Part shown: positions 1 to 5,926 of the stretch, in pieces | Layout of the letters: the number at the start of each line of letters is the position of its first letter | Position numbering within the stretch: the first letter of the stretch is position 1 | Assembly: GCA_030599405.1 (NCBI GenBank) | Contig: JAUVOB010000113.1 | Span: forward strand, 1-5,926 | DNA from: Chloroflexota bacterium | Lineage (GTDB): Bacteria > Chloroflexota > Anaerolineae > Promineifilales > Promineifilaceae | Direction of reading: 5' to 3' | Length of the DNA: 5,926 bases | Made by a program: the position numbers and the translations under genes | The notes under the pieces: generated by a model | The model's input: the letters and a program-made list of their open reading frames with translations, nothing else | Database searches by the model: none | Told to the model about the DNA's origin: nothing

Positions 1-2451
1 CGTTTCCTGTCGATGTCGTAAAAGTACGGCCCCGGTCACTCGGTTTCGTGCACCAAGACGTACAATAGATCGCGGTTTAATTGGTCTACTTCCTCTAACC
101 GCCTTATCCAAACTCATCTTTCGGGCTGATCCAGCCGCCGTGATGACTAATAGTGTTGCCTTTGCATCTCCGACCACCGAGGCAACTACCTCTGATGCGT
201 CTTTTGGCAACCGCATGTTAATGACGCCTTGACCGTAGCGTCCTTGGACTGGATATGCAGACATTGGTGTCGCCTTCGCTAACCCATTGTCCGTAATACT
301 CCAAAGATAACCGTCTGGGTCTGCGATCTCCATCGCCACCACGCCGTCAGCCTCGTGCGCCAGCTTGATGCCCATTACGCCGCCAGCAGGTAGACCCATC
401 GGGCGAACCTCTTCTTCGTCGAAGCGTATGGCCTGACCCGCCGCCGTGATCAGCATGATCTCGTCTTCACCGTGCGAGATCCTTGCCCAGCCTAACGAAT
501 CATCCTCGAGCACCTTGATGGCTAAAAAGGGCGTTCCGGTTATCCCCGGAAGATCATCAAGTCTAACACGCTTTACAACGCCGCCTAATGTTCCGAGTAT
601 CAGGTATCCTTTTCCTCCAGGAGGCGTTATGCAGGCGGTAGCCAGGTATTGTCTCCTAGTAACACCTGTAAGGCTAGACCAGTGGGCGCCATCGCCCATT
701 TCCTGAGTCTGTGGCAACTGGTAGACAGGCAAACTTACAGCCTGCCCATCAGCTGCAAATAGATACAAGATATCTTGCGTATTAGCCTGGAGTAATTGGA
801 ACGGCGTTTCACGTGGCTTAGCAGGCATCGAGATCATCTCTCGGCTGGAAGTACGGGCTAGAGTGCCTTCTTCCCCAACCAATACCCATACCATCTCATC
901 CGGTAGCAAATCCGAAGCCGTAACATTGGCACGGTCACTGCTCTCACCCATTATCCGCGTTCGGCGAGCATCCTGATATCGCTCCTTGACAGATAACAAT
1001 TCTTCTTTTACTGCCAATCTCAAAAGCTCTGGCTTTGAGAGAAGCTTCTCAAGATTGCCAATTAACCTCTGTTTCTCCTTGTACTCCTCCTGGATTTTAC
1101 GTCGTTCCAGTCCCGCAAGGCGTCGCAGTCGCATTTCCAATATCGCCTGCGCCTGCTTCTCTGTCAGCTTGAAAGCGCGTTGCAGGTTTGTACGGGCGCT
1201 TTCGACGTTTCTTGACCGGCGGATTGTCTCGATTACTTCGTCGATGTGATCAAGTGCCTTCAACAGGCCTTCGAGCACGTGAGCCCGCTCAACTGCCTGT
1301 GACAGTTCAAACTCACTTCGGCGCCGGATCACCGTAAGACGGTGTTCAATGTAAAAACGCAAGGCTTGTTTTAAGGTAAGCACCTTTGGCTCACCTCTAA
1401 CCAGGGCCAGCATAATAATGCTAAATGTAGTCTGCATGGGCGTAAGCCGGAATAGTCGGCTCAGTACTTCCTCTGGTTCTACATTGCGTGTCGTCTCGAG
1501 GATAATCCGCATGCCGTTCCGGTCGGATTCATCACGAAGATCGGTAAGCCCTTCAATCTTCCCATCTCGATGCAAATCTGCTATCCGTGATAAGAGGTTT
1601 GTCTTGTTCACTTGATATGGGAGTTCGGTGACGACGATTCGCGACTTCTTACGCTCCATGTGCTCTACATGAGCTTTGGCACGTACAATGACCCTTCCAC
1701 GACCTGTCGCATAAGCGTTTGCTAGAGCGTCACTTTGACTTTGCCCCTCTTGACCTTTATAACGAAAGACGAGACCGCCCGTAGGAAAATCGGGTCCTTT
1801 AATAAAGCGCATCAAATCAGCGATGGTAATACTTTCTAGATTGGTCCAATGATCGAGCATGTATGCCAGCGCATTAATCACTTCGCCCAAGTTATGAGGG
1901 GGGATGCTTGTAGACATACCCACTGCAATCCCCGACGAGCCGTTAACTAACAGGTTGGGGATTGTCGCTGGAAGGACAGTCGGTTCCTTGAGTGAATCAT
2001 CAAAGTTACTGGTAAAGTCAATAGTGTCAGAGCCGATGTCCTGGAGTATATCGAATCCCATCGACGCCATGCGCGCTTCCGTATATCGCATTGCTGCAGC
2101 GGCATCTCCATCAATAGAGCCGAAATTACCCTGTCCATCGACCAAGGGATAGCGCATGGAGAAGTCTTGAGCCATTCTTACCATGGCGTCGTAGACTGAT
2201 TGGTCCCCATGTGGATGGTATTTTCCCAGCACTTCTCCCACTACACGAGCGGACTTCTTGTATGGGCTGTTTGGAGTCATTCTCATGTCGTGCATCGCAT
2301 AGAGAATCCGCCGTTGAACAGGTTTTAACCCATCAAACGCGTCTGGCAACGCTCTGGAGACTATGACACTCATAGCGTAACTCAGGTAAGAGTCACGCAT
2401 TTCGCTATCAATATTTACTTGTCGGACCAGGCCGATTTCACCTACTGCCAT
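1..2451 (-). CDS. gyrA: DNA gyrase subunit A (3' end beyond window)
   Basis: Breakage-reunion subunit of type IIA topoisomerase, which with GyrB introduces negative supercoils using ATP. The frame is open for 817 codons, from ATG at 2451 to the left edge. The start is fixed by an in-frame TAA at 2460-2458. Residues 1-500 hold the winged-helix, tower and coiled-coil core: the N-terminal [13 protein letters not shown] and [10 protein letters not shown] motifs, the KYHPHGD helix (77-83), and the catalytic tyrosine Tyr123 (codon 2085-2083) in AMRYTEAR. The VYQLP element and repeated GxxK/R blades from about residue 515 form the C-terminal beta-pinwheel. The family is usually 800-900 residues, so little is missing. 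Oddities: Gln84 sits at the E. coli Ser83 position; the blade-1 GyrA-box is absent and QGRYGQG appears at 736-742; the usual NMLAL is IMLAL. No Shine-Dalgarno is evident. ParC of topoisomerase IV is the alternative; the context and the overall match to E. coli GyrA favour GyrA. Confidence 0.9.
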   Translation of the reverse strand, partial: MAVGEIGLVRQVNIDSEMRDSYLSYAMSVIVSRALPDAFDGLKPVQRRILYAMHDMRMTPNSPYKKSARVVGEVLGKYHPHGDQSVYDAMVRMAQDFSMRYPLVDGQGNFGSIDGDAAAAMRYTEARMASMGFDILQDIGSDTIDFTSNFDDSLKEPTVLPATIPNLLVNGSSGIAVGMSTSIPPHNLGEVINALAYMLDHWTNLESITIADLMRFIKGPDFPTGGLVFRYKGQEGQSQSDALANAYATGRGRVIVRAKAHVEHMERKKSRIVVTELPYQVNKTNLLSRIADLHRDGKIEGLTDLRDESDRNGMRIILETTRNVEPEEVLSRLFRLTPMQTTFSIIMLALVRGEPKVLTLKQALRFYIEHRLTVIRRRSEFELSQAVERAHVLEGLLKALDHIDEVIETIRRSRNVESARTNLQRAFKLTEKQAQAILEMRLRRLAGLERRKIQEEYKEKQRLIGNLEKLLSKPELLRLAVKEELLSVKERYQDARRTRIMGESSDRANVTASDLLPDEMVWVLVGEEGTLARTSSREMISMPAKPRETPFQLLQANTQDILYLFAADGQAVSLPVYQLPQTQEMGDGAHWSSLTGVTRRQYLATACITPPGGKGYLILGTLGGVVKRVRLDDLPGITGTPFLAIKVLEDDSLGWARISHGEDEIMLITAAGQAIRFDEEEVRPMGLPAGGVMGIKLAHEADGVVAMEIADPDGYLWSITDNGLAKATPMSAYPVQGRYGQGVINMRLPKDASEVVASVVGDAKATLLVITAAGSARKMSLDKAVRGSRPIKPRSIVRLGARNRVTGAVLLRHRQET

Positions 2452-2530
2452 GAATGATTACCGAATCGAACTACGCGAGAGAACGAGGCTCTAGCAGGAA
2501 ATAGAACGGGATTTCTAAAAACCGTCGTCA

Positions 2531-2559
2531 AATATAGGCGAATTAACAGGGCCTGTCAA
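2531..2559 (-). promoter_or_regulatory. Sigma-70-type promoter of gyrA
   Basis: On the minus strand there is a perfect -35 hexamer TTGACA (2559-2554), a spacer of exactly 17 bases, and the -10 hexamer TATATT (2536-2531; five of six match TATAAT). Transcription would begin near 2524, giving a leader of about 73 bases before the gyrA ATG. The -35 box begins only 2 bases after the U-tract of the suf terminator, so gyrA has its own promoter directly behind the upstream operon. The start of transcription is inferred from spacing only. Confidence 0.8.
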
Positions 2560-2561
2560 AC

Positions 2562-2599
2562 AAAAAACCTCCCGATCACATGAGTGAACTCGGGAGGTT
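2562..2599 (-). terminator. Intrinsic terminator of the suf operon
   Basis: Read on the minus strand, AACCTCCCGA (2599-2590) pairs perfectly with TCGGGAGGTT (2575-2566), giving a 10-bp stem. Inside the loop, TCAC (2587-2584) can pair with GTGA (2579-2576), which extends the stem past a 2-base bulge and leaves a 4-base loop. A run of six T (2567-2562) follows, two of them within the stem. It starts 20 bases after the stop codon of the Rieske gene. No T-tract follows on the plus strand, so it is a one-way terminator. Confidence 0.93.
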
Positions 2600-2619
2600 G
2601 TGGCCCTGATTAACCTTCG

Positions 2620-2940
2620 TTACCAATCGTTCGGCGATTCGATATAAATGTCTTCACCTACGATTTTGACCTCATAGTTCGGGACCGGGACTGCGGCCGG
2701 CATCGAGAGGACACTCCCATCTCGAACATCAAAAAGCGCCCCATGACGCGGGCACTCTATCGCGAAACCATCCAAAACTCCCTCTGCAACCGGACCGCCA
2801 TCATGCGTACACACATCCTCAATACAATAATAATGACCATTAACATTGAAGAGCGCGACCGTGATCTCATCGACATCTAATAGCTTGCGTTTTCCAGGGG
2901 GAATCTCGGTTACCTTGGCGACTTTTACGAATTCTGCCAT
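2620..2940 (-). CDS. Rieske [2Fe-2S] ferredoxin, suf-operon associated
   Basis: Small soluble Rieske protein of 106 residues with no signal peptide or membrane segment. The cluster-binding motifs are Cys44-Thr-His46 and Cys63-Pro-Arg-His66, with 16 residues between them, as the fold expects. The extra disulfide cysteines of cytochrome bc1/b6f Rieske proteins are absent (CTHDGG and CPRHGA), which places it with bacterial Rieske ferredoxins and the ferredoxin subunits of aromatic dioxygenases. No oxygenase gene is nearby; its neighbours are sufU and sufS. It is the last gene of the operon, and its ATG lies 5 bases after the sufU stop. The frame stays open upstream to 3021, but the ATG at 2940 matches the family N-terminus (MAEFVKVAKV) and avoids overlap with sufU. 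No ribosome-binding site is correctly spaced (AGGAG lies 17 bases upstream), so translational coupling is likely. An electron-transfer role in cluster assembly is inferred. Confidence 0.9.
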   Translation of the reverse strand: MAEFVKVAKVTEIPPGKRKLLDVDEITVALFNVNGHYYCIEDVCTHDGGPVAEGVLDGFAIECPRHGALFDVRDGSVLSMPAAVPVPNYEVKIVGEDIYIESPNDW

Positions 2941-2945
2941 GGTTT

Positions 2946-3341
2946 TTACTTGCGCAGCTCCTGTGGATCTGGCATGCCGTAGACGCCTGCCTTGAGTACT
3001 TTCAAAGAAAGTAAGGCACACTTGATTCGAGTCATACTGAGCTGTATACCCAACAATTCGAGGAGATCTTCTTTAGAATAAGCCTTTATCTCGTCTAGCG
3101 TCTTGCCCTTGATATCCTCTGTTAACAAAGAAGCCGAGGCCTGGCTTATAGCGCAACCCACACCGCTCCACCTGACATCCGCAATCCGGTTATCATCGTC
3201 GACACGGACGTAAATCCTAATTACATCACCACAAAGCGGATTATCCTCTTCGTAGGTGAAGTCTGACGGTTCAAGAGAACCGAAATTGAGCGGGTTCTCG
3301 TACAGATCTATGATCTGATCCCTATACATCCTTTCATCCAT
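2946..3341 (-). CDS. sufU: SufU-type Fe-S assembly protein, short form
   Basis: Zinc-dependent sulfurtransferase or scaffold partner of the SufS cysteine desulfurase; cytoplasmic, 131 residues. The zinc/cluster ligands expected for SufU are present: Cys37 and Asp39 in NPLCGD, Cys63 in GVGCAIS, and Cys108 in RIKCALLSL. The N-terminal helix YRDQIIDLYENPLNFG is typical of the NifU/IscU-N superfamily. Compared from memory with Bacillus subtilis SufU, the stretch before the last cysteine is about 17 residues shorter (KEDLLELLGIQLSMT), so the characteristic SufU insertion is reduced. An in-frame TGA at 3353-3351 limits the start to ATG 3341 (or a second Met at 3329). No clear Shine-Dalgarno is visible. 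It follows sufS after 84-85 bases and precedes the Rieske gene by 5 bases. IscU is the alternative, but the absence of iscS, hscA and hscB and the presence of sufS and sufD favour SufU. Confidence 0.92.
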   Translation of the reverse strand: MDERMYRDQIIDLYENPLNFGSLEPSDFTYEEDNPLCGDVIRIYVRVDDDNRIADVRWSGVGCAISQASASLLTEDIKGKTLDEIKAYSKEDLLELLGIQLSMTRIKCALLSLKVLKAGVYGMPDPQELRK

Positions 3342-3426
3342 AAGACAATTTCACTAACTATTTAATATGTTGGAGATCTGGCTACGTGCGATCCGCCTAT
3401 CTGATCAATACTCGTTTATATACCGT

Positions 3427-4662
3427 TTAGTCGAGTCTGAACACTTTCCGAACGCGATTGAGGCCGGTAACTAGCCGGTCGATATCTTCTGTGGTTGTGT
3501 ACAAGTAAAAACTAGCTCTCGCACTGGCCGGTATCGACAATTTCTGATGCAAGGGCATAGCGCAGTGATGGCCTGCTCTTATGGCCACCCCGTCCTCATC
3601 CAATAATTGTGATATATCGTGGGGATGGACGCCATCGATGGTGAACGCTGCCACGCCCCCTTTCTGCGCAGCCCCAGGACCAAGCACCCGGATACCTTTT
3701 ACTTCACTAAGAGCCTCCAAAGCATAGCCGGTGATGAACTGTTCGTAGGCGTGGATTGCTCCCATGCCAATATTGCTCAGGTAATCCACGGCCGCCCCAA
3801 GTCCGATGCCCTCAGCGATGCCAGGTGTCCCGGCCTCGAATTTCCAGGGCAAATCGTTCCAGGTCGATCCGTCAAGCTGGACCCTTCTAATCATGTCTCC
3901 TCCACCTAGAAACGGTGGCATTTCCTCTAATAGAGCACGTTTTCCGTAGAGAACTCCGACACCAGTTGGTCCGCACATCTTATGCCCTGAGAAGGCTAGA
4001 AAATCACAGTCGAAATCTTGAACATCTACTGGCAAATGGGGGACACTCTGGGCGCCATCTATCACAGCCAATGCTCCAATATCATGGGTAGCCTTTACTA
4101 TTTCCTTGCTTGGGTTTATTGTGCCGAATACATTCGACATACTAGCGAAGCTAACCAACTTGGTGCGCTCGGTGAGATACTCGTGAAATTTCGGTAAATC
4201 CAGGAGACCAGCCTCTGTGAACGGCACATAACGAACGACCGCGCCTTTCTCTTCCGCAAGAAGCTGCCAAGGTACTATGTTTGAGTGGTGCTCCATCTCC
4301 GTCAGTAATATTTCATCTCCCGCGCCTATGTTACGCCGGCCCCAACTGTAAGCGATCAGATTAAGTGCTTCCGTGGTATTCCTGACGAAGATGACACAAG
4401 CCGGATCGGGGGCGTTGATGAAGTTGGCGATTCGCTCGCGTGCGCCTTCATAGGCCGTCGTCGCCTCCTCGCTTAACCTGTGAATACCCCTGTGCACATT
4501 GGAGTTATAGTTGCGATAGTAGCCGTTCATCGCCTCTATTACCGCTTGAGGTTTTTGCGAAGTGGCGGCGCTATCCAAATAAACCAATTGTTTATCTCGA
4601 TGAACCTCTTTCAGAAGGATAGGGAAATCGTTCCTTATTACCTTTGCATCTAACATCATCAT
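3427..4662 (-). CDS. sufS: Cysteine desulfurase SufS (group II)
   Basis: PLP-dependent enzyme that converts L-cysteine to alanine and a protein-bound persulfide, passed here probably to SufU. From ATG 4662 it has 411 residues, the normal family length. Visible motifs in order: LDSAATSQKP near the N-terminus; HRGIHRLSEEAT; EMEHHSNIVPW over the cofactor; VIDGAQS with the PLP-contacting Asp; SGHKMCGPTG with the PLP Schiff-base lysine (Lys228); and RAGHHCAMPL with the catalytic cysteine (Cys367). The short, ordered Cys loop is that of group II SufS rather than IscS/NifS. The C-terminal motif reads RASFYLYTT where YNT is usual, a small deviation. The start is uncertain: three consecutive ATG codons (4662, 4659, 4656) stand before the conserved LDAKVIRNDFPIL, but a TTG at 4671 has the better-placed GAAGGG (4682-4677, 5 bases away). 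Its position after sufD and before sufU fits a suf operon. Confidence 0.96.
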   Translation of the reverse strand: MMMLDAKVIRNDFPILLKEVHRDKQLVYLDSAATSQKPQAVIEAMNGYYRNYNSNVHRGIHRLSEEATTAYEGARERIANFINAPDPACVIFVRNTTEALNLIAYSWGRRNIGAGDEILLTEMEHHSNIVPWQLLAEEKGAVVRYVPFTEAGLLDLPKFHEYLTERTKLVSFASMSNVFGTINPSKEIVKATHDIGALAVIDGAQSVPHLPVDVQDFDCDFLAFSGHKMCGPTGVGVLYGKRALLEEMPPFLGGGDMIRRVQLDGSTWNDLPWKFEAGTPGIAEGIGLGAAVDYLSNIGMGAIHAYEQFITGYALEALSEVKGIRVLGPGAAQKGGVAAFTIDGVHPHDISQLLDEDGVAIRAGHHCAMPLHQKLSIPASARASFYLYTTTEDIDRLVTGLNRVRKVFRLD

Positions 4663-4691
4663 ATTGCGCAATGTAGCCCTTCATCCACGCG

Positions 4692-4717
4692 AAAAAAGGG
4701 ACACGCCAAACGTACCC
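4692..4717 (-). terminator. Possible attenuator hairpin between sufD and sufS
   Basis: On the minus strand GGGTACG (4717-4711), loop TTTGG, then CGTGTCCC (4705-4698) can form a 7-bp stem with one bulged T and one G-U pair, immediately followed by six T (4697-4692). The layout is that of a weak intrinsic terminator. It lies 49 bases after the sufD stop and about 30 bases before the sufS start. It could lower expression of sufS and later genes relative to sufD, or mark an mRNA processing end. The stem is imperfect and short, so function is inferred only. Confidence 0.45.
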
Positions 4718-4766
4718 TAATCGAATATCTGTCCTAACTCCAACCTGATTGAAGCATTACCATGAT

Positions 4767-5926
4767 CTATCCCAATTTCTCTGTAATCCTACTCGAGATT
4801 CGTTCTCGAACCCCGTCGATAGGAATTCTTTCCATGACAGGGGCGAAAAATCCTCCTACGACCAATTGTATCGCATCATGTCTGGGGATTCCCCGGCTCA
4901 TCATGTAGAAGATCTGTTGCTCATCCAGCTGACCAATTGTCGACGCGTGTGTACAGCGAACGTCATCTGCTTCTATCTCGAGACCAGGTATTGAGTCTGC
5001 CCGCGCGGTCCGTTCAAGCAATAGATTGCGGTTGGCCTGGAAGCCATCAATGCGTTGGGAATCAGGCAACGCCTTGATCATTCCCTGCCAAACTGATCGC
5101 GCTTTGTTTTTCAGGGCGCCCTTGTAAAGCAAGTCACTTACGCTATCGGGCGCGTTATGATTCTGTTGGGTATCCAGATCGAAGTGTTGTCTCATGTTAG
5201 CGAAAAACAATCCGGACATACGTGCCCAAGATCCCCTTCCATCCAATTCCACAGATTGAAAGGCCTTGGTTAATCGGGTTCCCATAATACTGGCTACCCA
5301 ATCAAGCCGCGCGTCGCGTCCCACTCGCCCACGTTCGTGCGTCACTTGCCAAACATTACTGCCAAAGTCTTGTAAAGAGACATAGGTGAGGTAGCCACCA
5401 TCCCTAACGATTAGCTCGACGACACCGTTGTGAAAAGCTTGTTCTTTCACTGAAGGGGATGCGTACTCATCTATTAGGACAGCTTCAGCCTGGCTTTCTA
5501 CAATTACCAGGGTATGCGTGAAGGTTTTTCGACCAACCAACCAGAGAGCACTGTGTAACGGAGCGGAGGCCGTTACACGCGCCGGGACATAGAGGAATGT
5601 TCCACCCCGCCAGAAGGCCCCATGTAAGGCTGCGAATTTACCATCGGTCGGGGGTACAACTTCCCGCATGAAATGGTTTTGTACCAACTCGCCATGTTCG
5701 CGAACAGCCGTATGCATATCGCAGAATATCACACCCTGTTCAACCAGTGTGTCACTGATCTCGAAAGTTTCGACCAAGCCATCAACTTCAAGCAATATGC
5801 CGCCCGTTTTATCCTCGGTAAGCTGCTCGCCGAGATAGGCTGGAATCTCGATATCCCGGTCCTTCAGGCTTCGATCCCCATTGATCGAAGGTCCAATTTC
5901 TTCAAGTTTGAATCGTTTCAGATCAG
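4767..5926 (-). CDS. sufD: Fe-S cluster assembly protein SufD (5' end beyond window)
   Basis: Subunit of the SufBCD scaffold complex; SufD pairs with SufB on the SufC ATPase and helps in iron acquisition. The frame is open from the right edge to TAG at 4769-4767, giving 385 residues in the window. The family is usually about 430-450 residues, so perhaps 50 N-terminal residues are missing. A TTG at 5795 is an internal codon, not the start: the upstream residues (LKRFKLEEIGPSING and onward) continue the protein. The C-terminal half is typical SufD: a right-handed beta-helix core, then ANRNLLLERTARADSIPGL, EADDVRCTHASTIGQLDE and IFYMMSRGI. The His in CTHAST (codon 4949-4947) matches the conserved SufD histidine at the SufB-SufD interface (E. 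coli His360). SufB is ruled out by the LLLERTARAD and DDVRCTH signatures. The operon promoter, sufB and sufC would lie to the right, outside the window. Confidence 0.95.
   Translation of the reverse strand, partial: DLKRFKLEEIGPSINGDRSLKDRDIEIPAYLGEQLTEDKTGGILLEVDGLVETFEISDTLVEQGVIFCDMHTAVREHGELVQNHFMREVVPPTDGKFAALHGAFWRGGTFLYVPARVTASAPLHSALWLVGRKTFTHTLVIVESQAEAVLIDEYASPSVKEQAFHNGVVELIVRDGGYLTYVSLQDFGSNVWQVTHERGRVGRDARLDWVASIMGTRLTKAFQSVELDGRGSWARMSGLFFANMRQHFDLDTQQNHNAPDSVSDLLYKGALKNKARSVWQGMIKALPDSQRIDGFQANRNLLLERTARADSIPGLEIEADDVRCTHASTIGQLDEQQIFYMMSRGIPRHDAIQLVVGGFFAPVMERIPIDGVRERISSRITEKLG

Noticed and set aside
446..706. Plus-strand open frame of 86 codons
   Set aside because: It lies antisense to the C-terminal domain of gyrA, its protein is low-complexity and resembles nothing, and it has no start context.
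986..2152. Three further plus-strand open frames (986-1249, 1418-1615, 1904-2152) and a minus-strand frame at 1947-2138
   Set aside because: All overlap the well-conserved gyrA frame in other phases, which explains their openness.
2941..3021. N-terminal extension of the Rieske protein overlapping sufU
   Set aside because: The extra residues are the sufU 3' end read in another phase and have no counterpart in Rieske ferredoxins; ATG 2940 gives the normal length.
3342..3426. Possible promoter between sufS and sufU (TATATAAA and TTGATC elements)
   Set aside because: No pair of hexamers with acceptable match and spacing; sufU is more simply read from the sufS transcript.
3619..4622. Plus-strand open frames at 3619-3909 and 4440-4622
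   Set aside because: They are antisense to sufS, which has every family motif in its own frame.
4749..4994. Plus-strand open frame of 81 codons at the sufD 3' end
   Set aside because: It is antisense to the conserved CTHAST region of sufD, with no recognisable protein features.
5793..5795. TTG as start of sufD
   Set aside because: The frame continues open to the window edge with plausible SufD sequence, and starting here would leave the protein about 100 residues short.

Overview
All recognisable genes in this window lie on the minus strand, so the window reads functionally from right to left. The contents are housekeeping: the distal part of a SUF iron-sulfur cluster assembly operon, followed by DNA gyrase subunit A. 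I see no rRNA, tRNA, CRISPR array, insertion sequence, phage gene or attachment site, and no undescribed system. All plus-strand open frames are antisense shadows.

In order of transcription: sufD, with its 5' end beyond the right edge (5926-4767); a spacer of about 100 bases holding a terminator-like hairpin; sufS cysteine desulfurase (4662-3427); an 84-base spacer; sufU, a short zinc-binding sulfur acceptor or scaffold (3341-2946); and, only 5 bases later, a small Rieske [2Fe-2S] ferredoxin (2940-2620). A strong intrinsic terminator (2599-2562) ends the operon. A near-consensus sigma-70 promoter (TTGACA, 17 bases, TATATT; 2559-2531) follows almost without a gap and reads into gyrA (2451 to 1), which runs off the left edge after 817 codons.

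SufS takes sulfur from cysteine as a persulfide and SufU accepts it. SufD, with SufB and SufC presumably encoded just outside the right edge, forms the assembly scaffold. The Rieske protein probably supplies or receives electrons, or is itself a client; its exact role cannot be read from the sequence. GyrA is an independent transcription unit.

The organism is a bacterium with roughly balanced GC content. A SufS/SufU pair, a Rieske ferredoxin at the end of the suf operon, a short SufU with a KEDLLELLGI-type segment, and the GyrA sequence style together suggest Chloroflexota (possibly a Dehalococcoidia/SAR202-like lineage). This is a by-eye inference of moderate confidence.

The points most worth a second look are in GyrA: the canonical GyrA-box is missing from the first C-terminal blade while a degenerate box-like motif sits in a later blade, and a glutamine occupies the quinolone-contact position equivalent to E. 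coli Ser83. The hairpin with a U-tract between sufD and sufS is the next most interesting.
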